NCBI RefSeq assembly: GCF_018130695.1
Contig: NZ_JAFCJX010000016.1
Coordinates: 124,001-188,000, forward strand
Source of the DNA: Bradyrhizobium jicamae
Lineage (GTDB): Bacteria; Pseudomonadota; Alphaproteobacteria; Rhizobiales; Xanthobacteraceae
Direction: 5' to 3'
DNA: 64,000 nt
Shown one piece after another: positions 1 to 9,053 of this stretch (positions are counted from its first letter, which is position 1; each line of letters starts with the position of its first letter). The position numbers and the translations under genes are program-made. The notes below the pieces were generated by a model, which was not told the origin of the DNA, did not search any database, and saw only the letters and a program-made list of their open reading frames with translations.

Positions 1-563
1 GCGGCGGCCACACCGTCATCATCAACGGCGCCACCGGCTATTTCGGCTCGGGCGCGGTGATGCTGGCGGTCGCGATGGGCGCGGGGCGCGTCATCGCGGT
101 CGGCCGCAAGCAGGCAGCCCTCGATCAACTGCGCGAGGCGTTCGGCCCGCGCGTCATTCCCGCAATCGTCAGCGGTGATGCCGCAACCGATCTTCCGATC
201 ATCCGTCGCGCGGCCGGCGGCGCTGCCGATGTTGCGCTCGATCTGCTCGGTGCCGCCAAAAGTACATCGACGACATTGTCGAGCCTGCGCGCGCTCCGCC
301 GCGGCGGCCGCATGGTGCTGATGGGCAGCGCGGAAGCACCGCTCGAGCTCTCGTTCCGTGAGATGCTGGCCAATGATTGGGAGGTGGTCGGGCAATTCAT
401 GTACGACCGCACCGCGCCCGGCCAGCTCGCGGCGCTCGCCGCCGCAGGCCTGCTCGACCTCGGCAAGATCAACGTCACGACATTCCCGCTCGCCGACTTC
501 CGCCGCGCGGTCGATGCCGCCGCCATGATGCAGAGCCTCGACCTCACGGCCGTGTTGCCCTAA
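1..563 (+). CDS. Zinc-type alcohol dehydrogenase (MDR family), C-terminal part
   Basis: The open frame enters the window from the left (first full codon at position 3) and ends at TAA 561-563, so only about 186 C-terminal residues are seen. The fragment opens with GGHTVIINGATGYFGSGAV, a nucleotide-binding Rossmann loop of the medium-chain dehydrogenase/reductase family, followed by VIAVGRK at the end of the next beta strand and a GGRMVLMG strand typical of these enzymes. The catalytic GroES-like domain and any zinc ligands lie outside the window, so the substrate cannot be inferred. It ends 9 bases before trmD and is probably cotranscribed with it, which is an unusual neighbour for trmD. Confidence 0.85.
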   Translation, partial: GGHTVIINGATGYFGSGAVMLAVAMGAGRVIAVGRKQAALDQLREAFGPRVIPAIVSGDAATDLPIIRRAAGGAADVALDLLGAAKSTSTTLSSLRALRRGGRMVLMGSAEAPLELSFREMLANDWEVVGQFMYDRTAPGQLAALAAAGLLDLGKINVTTFPLADFRRAVDAAAMMQSLDLTAVLP

Positions 564-572
564 CCAGAGGCC

Positions 573-1301
573 ATGACCACTGACGTATCCATCTGGCGCG
601 CGACCGTGCTGACGCTGTTCCCGGACATGTTTCCGGGACCGCTCGGCGTCAGCCTGGCCGGTCGCGCGCTTGGCTCGGGCCTGTGGGCGCTGGAGGCGCG
701 CGACATCCGGGCGTCCGCCACCGACAAGCACCGCAGCGTCGACGACACCCCGGCCGGCGGCGGCCCGGGCATGGTGCTGCGGGCCGACGTGCTGGCGGCC
801 GCGATCGACACCGCAGATACCACCCCCGGCCGCCCGCGGCTGCTGATGAGCCCGCGGGGTCGGCCATTGACCCAGGCCCGGGTGGCGGAACTCGCCGCCG
901 GGCCAGGCCCCCTGATTGTCTGCGGCCGGTTCGAGGGGATCGACCAGCGGGTGATCGAGGCGCGCTCCCTGGAGGAGGTCTCGATCGGCGATTACGTGCT
1001 GTCGGGGGGCGAAATCGCCGCCATGGCCCTGATTGACGCCTGCGTGCGGCTTTTGCCCGGAGTCATGGGCAAATTGGCCTCCGGAACCGAGGAAAGCTTC
1101 TCCGAAGGACTACTGGAATACCCCCAATATACCCGCCCGCAGGAGTTCGAGGGCCGCCAGATCCCGGAAATCCTGGTTTCCGGCGACCATGCCAAGGTCG
1201 CGGCCTGGCGTTTGGCCCAATCGGAGGCCCTCACGAAGGCCCGCCGGCCAGACCTTTGGGCGGCGAAGGCGGCTCCGACAAAAAAAACGACAGACGGGTG
1301 A
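573..1301 (+). CDS. trmD: tRNA (guanine-N1-)-methyltransferase TrmD
   Basis: 242 residues, close to the usual bacterial length of about 250. TrmD methylates G37 of tRNAs reading CNN codons with S-adenosylmethionine and prevents +1 frameshifting. Family hallmarks are visible: N-terminal LTLFPDMFPGPL, the TPAGGGPGMV segment, CGRFEGIDQRVIE, and the knot-forming SIGDYVLSGGE followed by SFSEGLLEYPQYTRP. The ATG at 573 has a GAGG only two bases upstream, so initiation may be coupled to translation of the gene ending at 563. rplS follows about 110 bases downstream, the conserved trmD-rplS order; rpsP and rimM are not immediately upstream as they are in many bacteria. Confidence 0.97.
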   Translation: MTTDVSIWRATVLTLFPDMFPGPLGVSLAGRALGSGLWALEARDIRASATDKHRSVDDTPAGGGPGMVLRADVLAAAIDTADTTPGRPRLLMSPRGRPLTQARVAELAAGPGPLIVCGRFEGIDQRVIEARSLEEVSIGDYVLSGGEIAAMALIDACVRLLPGVMGKLASGTEESFSEGLLEYPQYTRPQEFEGRQIPEILVSGDHAKVAAWRLAQSEALTKARRPDLWAAKAAPTKKTTDG

Positions 1302-1410
1302 CAAACCCGGTGCTTTGCCTTATAGCAGCGCCAAATCCGCAACACGCGCAGGATAGATGGACGTTTGCGCAGCCCGCCAAAGGCTGGGCGCGCCGCCGAT
1401 GGAGATTTCA

Positions 1411-1791
1411 ATGAACCTCATTCAGCAGCTCGAAAAAGAGCAGTTCGACAAGCTCGCCGCCACCAAGACCATTCCGGAATTCGGCCCCGGCGATACCGTG
1501 ATCGTCAACGTGAAGGTGGTCGAAGGCGACCGTACCCGCGTGCAGGCCTATGAAGGCGTTTGCATCGGCCGCTCGGGCCAGGGCCTCAACGAGAGCTTCA
1601 CCGTCCGCAAGATCTCCTACGGCGAGGGCGTCGAGCGCGTGTTCCCGGTGATGTCGCCGATGATCGACTCGATCAAGGTCGTGCGTCGCGGCAAGGTCCG
1701 TCGCGCCAAGCTCTATTACCTGCGCAACCTCCGCGGCAAGTCGGCCCGCATCGTCGAGAAGCAGGACCGCGCGGCTGCCGTCGGCGAGTAA
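1411..1791 (+). CDS. rplS: 50S ribosomal protein L19
   Basis: 126 residues from MNLIQQLEKEQF. L19 sits at the 30S-50S interface. Recognisable segments are FGPGDTVIVNVKVVEGDRTR, FTVRKISYGEGVERVFP, and VVRRGKVRRAKLYYLR near the C-terminus. The ATG at 1411 is preferred over ATG 1399 or 1357 because GGAG at 1401-1404 is correctly spaced and the protein then starts like known L19 proteins. It follows trmD in the same orientation and is closed by a strong hairpin terminator at about 1815-1848. Confidence 0.97.
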   Translation: MNLIQQLEKEQFDKLAATKTIPEFGPGDTVIVNVKVVEGDRTRVQAYEGVCIGRSGQGLNESFTVRKISYGEGVERVFPVMSPMIDSIKVVRRGKVRRAKLYYLRNLRGKSARIVEKQDRAAAVGE

Positions 1792-1814
1792 TTTCCCCCT
1801 CCAGGGAATGAGAC

Positions 1815-1848
1815 GAAAAAGCGCGGGGCCTGGCCTCGCGCTTTTTTG
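1815..1848 (+). terminator. Rho-independent terminator after rplS
   Basis: Stem of GCGCGGGGCC pairing with GGCCTCGCGC around a short loop, followed by a run of six T. It lies 24 bases after the rplS stop and ends the trmD-rplS unit. Confidence 0.85.
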
Positions 1849-1909
1849 TTGCGGCATACCTGTCTGAACTTCCCCGCGATTGTCGCGGCCACCAGCCCCG
1901 TGTTAGAAA

Positions 1910-1926
1910 TTTAGAATGGTTCCGGA
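1910..1926 (+). promoter_or_regulatory. Candidate ICE (Irr-type iron control element) upstream of leuC
   Basis: TTTAGAATGGTTCCGGA matches the left half and centre of the rhizobial ICE consensus TTTAGAA-N3-TTCTAAA; the last four positions deviate. It lies about 200 bases before the leuC start in the 332-base gap 1792-2123, which otherwise holds the rplS terminator and a long leader with no open frame I would call. LeuC is a [4Fe-4S] enzyme, so heme/iron control through Irr is plausible. The assignment is by eye only. Confidence 0.4.
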
Positions 1927-2123
1927 TCAGACCAGCATGATTTGCCAGCGCGTCGTCATCGACGATCGCTCGCGGCTGCCTGGCCGATTCTTCGGACGCT
2001 TTGCGACCTCGGCGACATCAGAGCTTACGTCCGCAGCGTGACGCTGCACGACGCCTGTCGCCTGTTCGCGCGCAATGCGCGCTCAAACCGCTCATCACTG
2101 AATTTCTTCTGGAGCAAAAGCTC

Positions 2124-3530
<1,407 letters not shown>

Positions 3531-3620
3531 TTGCCTTAAGCTCGACGCGATCCGGCAACGGCTCGTTAAGGCCTGACGCTCACACTGGTTCCTTGCGAAG
3601 AGTTTCGCGAGGAGCCAGCC

Positions 3621-3827
3621 GTGGCCGACAAACCCGAATATGTCGATATGATCAGCGAGGCGACGCAGCAGAAGCGTCGCCGCGTGGTGCGGATGGTCGA
3701 TCCGCTTCCCGAGCCGAAGGAAACCTCGCGCCTCAGCCACTGGCCGCCGGACCGCTGGACGCAATGGCGGATGGAAAACCTGACGCCGTGGAAGATCAAA
3801 CCCTGGAAGCTCAAGAACTGGGATTGA
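3621..3827 (+). CDS. Small basic hypothetical protein (68 aa)
   Basis: GTG start at 3621 with GGAG at 3611-3614, giving 68 residues beginning MADKPEYVDM. It is charged in the N-terminal half (QKRRRVVRMVDPLPEPKE) and Trp/Lys-rich in the C-terminal half (six Trp, ending WKIKPWKLKNWD). No signal peptide or membrane segment is visible. I do not recognise a family. A good ribosome binding site, lack of shadowing by another convincing gene and a following terminator support it as real. It follows leuC by 90 bases and could be read from the same transcript. Confidence 0.65.
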   Translation: MADKPEYVDMISEATQQKRRRVVRMVDPLPEPKETSRLSHWPPDRWTQWRMENLTPWKIKPWKLKNWD

Positions 3828-3845
3828 TCCCTGCACACAAAAACG

Positions 3846-3878
3846 AAACGGGCGCCCACGTGGCGCCCGTTTGTTTTT
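3846..3878. terminator. Bidirectional hairpin terminator
   Basis: AAACGGGCGCC and GGCGCCCGTTT form a near-perfect stem around CACGT, with TTGTTTTT on the + side and an A-rich flank that gives T's on the - side. It separates the small + strand gene ending at 3827 from the convergent - strand gene ending at 3884. Confidence 0.8.
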
Positions 3879-3883
3879 CTTTG

Positions 3884-4471
3884 CTAGAAATAAATCCGGA
3901 AATGCGGACGCCAGTAGTGATGGCGATGATGCCACCACGGCCGGTAGCGGCAGATCCGGCGCGGGCCGTAATAGGTCCAGATCACCCGGCAATAGCGGTG
4001 CGGATAATAGTAGCGCGGATAGTAGTAGGACGGCCCGTACCCATAATAGCGGCGATGGAAGTGATGCCGGTAGTAGGGCCGGTAGCCGTAGCGATAGCCG
4101 CCGCCGTGGAAGCGATGGATCCCGCCGTAGCGAATGCCTCCGCCGTGAAAGGCCGGCGCGGCCCGGAAGCCGCCGCCATGGAAGCCCCTGAAGCCACCGC
4201 CGCCGATGTGGACGCCACCGCCGTGGAAGCCGCCTCCACCGCCGCGGAAGCCACCACCGTGAAAACCGCCGCCACCGCCGCCTCCGCCGCCACCATGGCG
4301 CACCTCGGTCGTCAGTCCGTCAGTCGCCAGCTTCGCGGCCGGCGCTGTGCCCGGGCTCGCCAGCGACAGCGCTTCGGCGCGTTGCTGCGAAGCGATCGAC
4401 AGCGCAAACAGCGCGGCCGCCGCCACGCCGAGGCGCCGCACCAAGCCACGCCCATACTCCTGCGTCCTCAT
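3884..4471 (-). CDS. Secreted Gly/His/Tyr/Arg-rich protein
   Basis: 195 residues from ATG 4471, which has GGGAGG correctly spaced upstream; the longer open frame to 4534 lacks this. An N-terminal signal peptide (RRLGVAAAALFALSIASQQRAEA) is followed by LSLASPG and TTEVRHGG, a motif shared with the small protein at 7516-7731. After it comes a run of ten Gly, then repeated FHGGG/FRGGG units, then a Tyr/Arg/His-rich tail with YRPYYRHHFHRRYYGYGPSY. Function unknown; the composition suggests an extracytoplasmic, possibly metal-binding or wall-associated protein, but no enzyme motif is present. The same DNA carries long open antisense frames that are composition artefacts. Confidence 0.75.
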   Translation of the reverse strand: MRTQEYGRGLVRRLGVAAAALFALSIASQQRAEALSLASPGTAPAAKLATDGLTTEVRHGGGGGGGGGGFHGGGFRGGGGGFHGGGVHIGGGGFRGFHGGGFRAAPAFHGGGIRYGGIHRFHGGGYRYGYRPYYRHHFHRRYYGYGPSYYYPRYYYPHRYCRVIWTYYGPRRICRYRPWWHHRHHYWRPHFRIYF

Positions 4472-4654
4472 CCTGAACCTCCCTGAACGAGGCAACGGAC
4501 ATGCGTGGCCGCATTGCAGCCTCTTCCGTTGCATTCATTGCGGTCGCTCCCACGTTGAAGCTAGAGAGGGTGACGTGAACCCGCCATGAACGCATCTCAA
4601 GTGCGATAGCTCGTCGTGCTCGAGGGTACGACGAAACGCCCGAGGGAGCAGGCG

Positions 4655-4951
4655 ATGACTGTCTATGTGATCGTGCAGTTGAAGATGACCGACCGCGCCG
4701 CCTACGACCGCTATCAGGCGCGCTTCTTCGACGTGTTCAGGAAGTTCAACGGACGGCTGCTGTCCGCCGACGAACAACCGAAGGTGCTGGAGGGCACATG
4801 GGATCGCGACAAGCTCGTCCTGATGTCGTTCCCCGACGAGGCCGCATTCCGCGCCTGGGGCGAGTCGCCCGAATACCTGGAGATATCGCGAGATCGCAAG
4901 GCCGGCGCAGAGGCCGTTGTGCTGCTGGCCAAGGGCTTTCAGCCAATCTGA
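4655..4951 (+). CDS. DUF1330 family protein
   Basis: 98 residues from ATG 4655 with GGGAG at 4644-4648. The sequence MTVYVIVQLKMTDRAAYDRYQARF, GGRLL-like SADEQPKVLEG and VLMSFPDEAAFRAWGESPEY match the small dimeric alpha/beta-barrel DUF1330 fold. This family is common in Bradyrhizobium with no established reaction; related barrels are monooxygenases or stress proteins. Monocistronic: divergent from 4471 and about 200 bases from the chemoreceptor gene; that gap shows nothing certain. Confidence 0.8.
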   Translation: MTVYVIVQLKMTDRAAYDRYQARFFDVFRKFNGRLLSADEQPKVLEGTWDRDKLVLMSFPDEAAFRAWGESPEYLEISRDRKAGAEAVVLLAKGFQPI

Positions 4952-5156
4952 ACGCACCGCGGAACGGCCGCTCCGTGAACCCTTTGCTAAGGGTTGATCC
5001 GTAGTTTTAACGGACCATCAATTAGAAAATTCAGGACCGTTTTCAACTCGTCATGGCGCCGGTCAGAAGGTCGGGCTGTGGGGTGTCGTGTCCGCGACTG
5101 ATGGGCCTTTGGCCGAGCATCGGGCGGACGGAATCAGAACCGCTTCGGAACCCAAC

Positions 5157-6854
5157 ATGACGCTCTCATTCAAGAACTTGCCGATTATCGCCAAGATCGC
5201 CGTGCCCGCGACCATCGTCGCGCTGGTCGCGATCGGGATCGTAGTCCAGGCCTCGCTCGCGCTGAGCCGGCTGTCGGCAACCGCCTCCGACCTCGTCGAC
5301 GGCAACGCCCGCCGCGTGCAGTACAGCCTCGAGGCCGAGAGCAATTTCAACAGCGCCGCAGTCAGCGAGAAGAACGTCATCCTCAGCGCCAACGACGCCA
5401 AGGCGATCGCCTCCAACGTCGAGAACTATAACAAGGCCACCGACGCGACGCTGGCGGCGGTCGATCGCCTCGCTGCGATCACCACCGATGCCGAGCAGCG
5501 CCAGCTGATCGACACCTTGCGCGGCGCGGTCAAGGATCGCCGCGAGGCGAGCGCGAAGGTGTTCGAGCTGGTCTCCGCCGGCAAGCTCGAGGAGGCCTTC
5601 GCCCACTCGCGTAACGTCGCGGCCAAGCATCGCGTGACCGCGATCGATGCCGTCGGCAAGCTGATCAATGCCAACGTCAAGGGCATGCAGAGCGCGCGCG
5701 ACCAGAGCGTGACGACGGCCGACAACACCCGCCTGGTGCTGCTGTTCGGCGCCGCCGCGGGCCTGCTCTGCGCCTTCAACATCCTGGCCTGGATCGCCTT
5801 CAGCCAGATCGCACGTCCGCTGGCGCGCATGACCGGCGAGATGACCCGGCTCGCCGAGGGCAATCTCGACATCGCGATCGTCGGCGACGATCGTTCCGAC
5901 GAGGTCGGCGGGCTCGCCAAGTCGCTGCGCGTGTTCAAGGAGAACGCGATCACCGCGCGCCGCCTGGAGGAAGAGCAACGCCAGGAGCAGTTGCTCAAGG
6001 AATCGCGCCAACGCGCCGTCGAAGGCCACATCGCGACCTTCGATAACCAGGTCACCGAGGCGCTGAACGCGCTGACCGCGGCTTCCACCGAGATGCATGC
6101 CACCGCAGGCAGCATGACGGCGACTGCCGAGGAAACCAGCCGGCAGGCCACCTTCGTCGCCAGCGCCTCAAACGAGGCTTCGGCCAACGTTCAGACCGTC
6201 GCGGTCGCGACAGAGGAGCTGCATGCGTCGATCAGCGAGATCACGCGCCAGGTGAGTCAGGCGGCCGAGACGGCAAAGGCCGCTGTCGACGAGACCGAGC
6301 GCACCAACAGCACCGTCGAGAGCCTTGCGGCTGCGGCGCAACGGATCGGCGAGGTGGTGTCGCTGATCCAGAACATCGCCTCGCAAACCAATCTGCTGGC
6401 GCTGAACGCCACCATCGAGGCGGCGCGCGCCGGCGAATCCGGCAAGGGCTTTGCCGTCGTCGCCAATGAAGTGAAGGCGCTGGCGACCCAGACTGCGAAA
6501 GCGACCGAGGAAATCTCCTCGCAGATCGCCGCGATCCAGCAGGAGACAGGCGCCGCTGTGAGCGCCATCAAGACGATCGGCACCACCATTGGCCGGATGA
6601 GCGAAATCGCTGCAGCGATCGCCGCTGCCGTCGAGCAGCAGAGTGCGGCGACCCGCGACATCTCCAAGAACATCCAGGAGGTCTCGCGCGGCACCAGCGA
6701 GGTGTCTGCCAATGTCGGCAGCGTCAACGAGGCTGCCAGCGAGACCGGCACCGCGGCGACGCAGGTGCTGACCGCGGCCGACGATCTCAGCCATCAGTCG
6801 ACCAAGCTGCGCACCGACGTCAACTCGTTCCTCGAGAAGATCCGCGCGGCCTGA
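5157..6854 (+). CDS. Methyl-accepting chemotaxis protein
   Basis: 565 residues. Order: cytoplasmic leader MTLSFKNLPIIAKIA, first membrane helix (about 12-35), a helical periplasmic sensor of about 170 residues (four-helix-bundle type), second membrane helix LLFGAAAGLLCAFNILAWIAF, HAMP domain starting IARPLARMTGEMTRLAEG, and a long coiled-coil signalling domain with the hairpin-tip region VVSLIQNIASQTNLLALNATIEAARAGE followed by GFAVVANEVKALA. The start at 5157 is chosen because it puts the first helix at the N-terminus; GTG 5088 would add 23 polar residues. The ligand is unknown and no chemotaxis genes are adjacent. Confidence 0.93.
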   Translation: MTLSFKNLPIIAKIAVPATIVALVAIGIVVQASLALSRLSATASDLVDGNARRVQYSLEAESNFNSAAVSEKNVILSANDAKAIASNVENYNKATDATLAAVDRLAAITTDAEQRQLIDTLRGAVKDRREASAKVFELVSAGKLEEAFAHSRNVAAKHRVTAIDAVGKLINANVKGMQSARDQSVTTADNTRLVLLFGAAAGLLCAFNILAWIAFSQIARPLARMTGEMTRLAEGNLDIAIVGDDRSDEVGGLAKSLRVFKENAITARRLEEEQRQEQLLKESRQRAVEGHIATFDNQVTEALNALTAASTEMHATAGSMTATAEETSRQATFVASASNEASANVQTVAVATEELHASISEITRQVSQAAETAKAAVDETERTNSTVESLAAAAQRIGEVVSLIQNIASQTNLLALNATIEAARAGESGKGFAVVANEVKALATQTAKATEEISSQIAAIQQETGAAVSAIKTIGTTIGRMSEIAAAIAAAVEQQSAATRDISKNIQEVSRGTSEVSANVGSVNEAASETGTAATQVLTAADDLSHQSTKLRTDVNSFLEKIRAA

Positions 6855-6880
6855 TCGCGTCACAAGATATCTGAACGATC

Positions 6881-6917
6881 GGGAGCGGCCTTGAGCAGAT
6901 CAAGGCCGCTCTTTTCG
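6881..6917 (+). terminator. Terminator after the chemoreceptor gene
   Basis: AGCGGCCTTGA and TCAAGGCCGCT form an 11-bp perfect stem with loop GCAGA, followed by CTTTTCGTTT. It also lies just after the stop of the convergent - strand gene ending at 6933. Confidence 0.85.
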
Positions 6918-6932
6918 TTTCGCGCTCAACGA

Positions 6933-7259
6933 CTACCAGTACGGACCGAACCCGAAGCCGAAAGTGAACGGCGCCGGCGAATAATACGGATACGGCCGGT
7001 AGGCATAGGGTCGGCCGTAATAGCCGGGATAATACGACCCGTAATAGGGCCGATAGTACGGCCGGTAATAGGGACGATAGCCGTAGTGACGGTAATGGCG
7101 GCGATGGTGATAGTGCTGCGCGCTGAAATCCGTTGCCTTGCCGGCATGCTGCCGTTGCGCGTTCGGTTGCGGCGTCGAGGGCGTCACGGATTGCGCCGAG
7201 GCCGGAGCGGAGAAGGCCAGCACGGATGCTGCGACGGCAGCACCGATCCATTTCATCAT
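6933..7259 (-). CDS. Secreted Tyr/Pro/Arg-rich small protein
   Basis: 108 residues from MMKWIGAAVAAS; AGGAG sits six bases before ATG 7259, ruling out the longer frame to 7355. A signal peptide ends at ASAQ. The mature part begins with a short Gln/Pro/Ser stretch, then HYHHRRHYRHYGYRPYY and repeated YRPYY / YYG units, ending with aromatic FTFGFGFGPYW. No cysteine and no known catalytic motif. It resembles the other small secreted aromatic/basic proteins nearby (3884, 7516). Function unknown. Confidence 0.7.
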   Translation of the reverse strand: MMKWIGAAVAASVLAFSAPASAQSVTPSTPQPNAQRQHAGKATDFSAQHYHHRRHYRHYGYRPYYRPYYRPYYGSYYPGYYGRPYAYRPYPYYSPAPFTFGFGFGPYW

Positions 7260-7282
7260 GATCAACTCCTGCAGATGACGAC

Positions 7283-7412
7283 GCCAAAGCGCGATGAGAT
7301 CAGGTTGAACCGTCATCGCGCTTTGGCTCTTTGTTTGAGCATGATCTCCGCGCAAACGCCTTCGGCGTTTGTCGCGAGGAAAACCGCTTCACACTTTTCC
7401 GGATCATGCTCT
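7283..7412. repeat. Composite palindromic intergenic repeat
   Basis: Three inverted structures in a row. GCCAAAGCGCGATGA / TCATCGCGCTTTGGC has 15-bp arms at 7283-7297 and 7313-7327. GAGCATGATC / GATCATGCTC at 7337-7346 and 7402-7411 encloses CAAACGCC-TTC-GGCGTTTG at 7352-7370. The right portion (GCATGATC...CACACTTTTCCGGATCATGC) is a very common Bradyrhizobium intergenic repeat as I know it. A shorter relative occurs at 9018-9053. It lies in the leader of the - strand gene starting at 7259. Confidence 0.8.
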
Positions 7413-7515
7413 AGGATCACGCGCGCCCAATCTGCCGCTTTCATGGCTGCAAACGCCGACAGGCCCGCATCTCACGGGCCTGTGTTGTTTCTGCGCTGAA
7501 ACGCCGCGCTGCCAA

Positions 7516-7731
7516 TTACCAGCGGCGCCAGTGACGACGATGATGCCAGCGCCAGTGACGATGCCGGTGACGCCACCAGCGCACCTCCGTGGTCGCCGGC
7601 TTGACGTTGTCCTGCACCGCAGCTGCAGCACCGGGACTTGCCAGCGACATCGCCTGCGCGCGCTCGGCCGGCGCGGCCAAAACCAGCGCGGCGCCGACCG
7701 CCGCAAGTCCCAGAACGTTCCTCACCTTCAT
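7516..7731 (-). CDS. Secreted Trp/His/Arg-rich peptide (71 aa)
   Basis: 71 residues from ATG 7731 with AAGGAG six bases upstream. The signal peptide MKVRNVLGLAAVGAALVLAA runs to about AQA; then MSLASPGAAAAVQDNVKPATTEVRWW shares SLASPG and TTEVR with the 195-residue protein at 3884-4471. The C-terminus is an extreme run of basic and aromatic residues (RHRHRHWRWHHRRHWRRW). Such a tail could bind metal, nucleic acid or anionic polymers; that is inference. No recognised family. Confidence 0.7.
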   Translation of the reverse strand: MKVRNVLGLAAVGAALVLAAPAERAQAMSLASPGAAAAVQDNVKPATTEVRWWRHRHRHWRWHHRRHWRRW

Positions 7732-7961
7732 CGTCGTCTCCTTGCTTGCTCGGATGTCACGTCCTGTAACGACGCCGTCGAATCGACGCGCGTCGCCGCG
7801 ACGCAGATCGTCAGCAGAATGCGGATGACGTGAACCTGATGTGAATGGCTGCGCCACGTTGATGAATGCTGCGCGCGTGATCGCGTTCCTGCGTCACGCG
7901 CGAAACCGCGCGTAGACTATCGTCGTATGTTGTAAGGTGTCTTTGCTCGCAGGAGATCGTC

Positions 7962-8162
7962 ATGACGCCATCGCAGATGCGTGATCGATTGATGCGGACT
8001 GCCCGCACGGCCGCGTCGACATGGCCTGTCGTCATGTGGGCCGATGCGGCCCTCGCCTCGCAAGGTCCCGGCGCCGGCATGGGAACGGCGAGCCATCTCA
8101 CACAAGTGACGATGGCAGTCCTGGTCTATGGAACGTCGGCGATCGTGATCGCGCCGGCTTGA
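7962..8162 (+). CDS. Small hypothetical protein (66 aa)
   Basis: ATG 7962 with AGGAG six bases upstream gives 66 residues: a basic N-terminus (MTPSQMRDRLMRTARTA) and a hydrophobic C-terminal stretch MAVLVYGTSAIVIAPA that might be a weak membrane segment. No family recognised. Support comes from the ribosome binding site and from lying in otherwise empty space between divergent/convergent genes; it could still be spurious. Confidence 0.45.
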   Translation: MTPSQMRDRLMRTARTAASTWPVVMWADAALASQGPGAGMGTASHLTQVTMAVLVYGTSAIVIAPA

Positions 8163-8181
8163 TCGGTGCGCTACGCCGGCG

Positions 8182-8502
8182 CTAGCCGGGCCGCCAGTAG
8201 CAGTTCATCCGCGGCGTGATCACGGTGCCGCTCGGACGATATTCCTGCACATAGGTCGCGGTGCAGTCGCGCACGGCGTTCGGGCCGGGATTGTAGCGCG
8301 GAATGACGTCCGGATCCCAATGGTCCTGCGGATAGGGGGTCGACCGGTAGATCGGCACGCGCTTCGGCTTGCGGCGGACCACGACGACATCGGCCTGGGC
8401 CATGCGCATGCCTGGCGCCGCCGTCTGCGCCTGCACCTGATCAGGTGCAACCAGGAGACCGACCGATGTCGCCAACAGCGCCGCCGTCACAATCCGCTTC
8501 AT
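8182..8502 (-). CDS. Small secreted hypothetical protein (106 aa)
   Basis: 106 residues with signal peptide MKRIVTAALLATSVGLLVAP...VQAQ. The mature part includes VVVVRRKPKRVPIYRSTPYP and ends CTATYVQEYRPSGTVITPRM followed by NCYWRPG, with two cysteines that could form a disulfide. It belongs with the nearby set of small exported proteins but lacks their SLASPG motif. No catalytic motif seen; function unknown. Confidence 0.65.
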   Translation of the reverse strand: MKRIVTAALLATSVGLLVAPDQVQAQTAAPGMRMAQADVVVVRRKPKRVPIYRSTPYPQDHWDPDVIPRYNPGPNAVRDCTATYVQEYRPSGTVITPRMNCYWRPG

Positions 8503-8609
8503 GTGCGCCCACCCAAGACGTCAAATCGGAGACTTCAAATCGCCGGCACGGTCCCCCATTGCGCCGTCGAGGTCAACCGCGCTGGCGCGTTCCCCAGAAC
8601 TCGCGCTAA

Positions 8610-9017
8610 ATGCGTGGCATGTGGACCACAGCCAAAGCCCCCTCGCTCGACGAGATGGAAGCCATGGCGCACGAGATGTTCGAGCGCCTGCCCAAGACGT
8701 TCCGCAGCCTCTGCGAGGGGCTAATCATCCGGGTCGACGACTTCCCGACCGAGGAGGTGCTGGACGAGATGCAGGCCGAAAGCGAGTTCGACCTGCTCGG
8801 CCTGTTCCAGGGCGTCGGCCTGCCGCAGCAGAGCCATGGCGACATCGCCCGCCTGCCCAACATGGTCTGGCTGTACCGGCGGCCGATCCTGGATTACTGG
8901 GCCGAGCATGAGGAGACCCTCGGCCATATCGTCCGGCACGTCCTGATCCATGAAATCGGCCACCATTTCGGGCTGTCGGACGCCGATATGGAGGCCATTG
9001 AGGCCCAGGCCAAGTAA
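8610..9017 (+). CDS. Small zincin-like metallopeptidase family protein
   Basis: 135 residues. The C-terminal HVLIHEIGHHFGLSDADM carries HExxHxxGxxD, the extended zinc-binding motif of a minimal single-domain metallopeptidase family (formerly DUF1025) found in many proteobacteria. The rest is a compact acidic domain with RVDDFPTEEVLDEM and LYRRPILDYW. Start is ATG 8610 or 8619; no strong ribosome binding site decides. Substrate unknown; the family is annotated as putative peptidase without much experimental support. Confidence 0.85.
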   Translation: MRGMWTTAKAPSLDEMEAMAHEMFERLPKTFRSLCEGLIIRVDDFPTEEVLDEMQAESEFDLLGLFQGVGLPQQSHGDIARLPNMVWLYRRPILDYWAEHEETLGHIVRHVLIHEIGHHFGLSDADMEAIEAQAK

Positions 9018-9053
9018 GGCATCATCGCGCTTTAGGTCTTTGTTTGAGCAGAG
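9018..9053. repeat. Fragment of the composite intergenic repeat
   Basis: The stretch reading CATCATCGCGCTTTAGGTC then TTTGTTTGAGCA matches the central part of the 7283-7412 element. It sits at the end of the metallopeptidase gene and covers the last codons and stop of the XRE gene. Confidence 0.55.
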
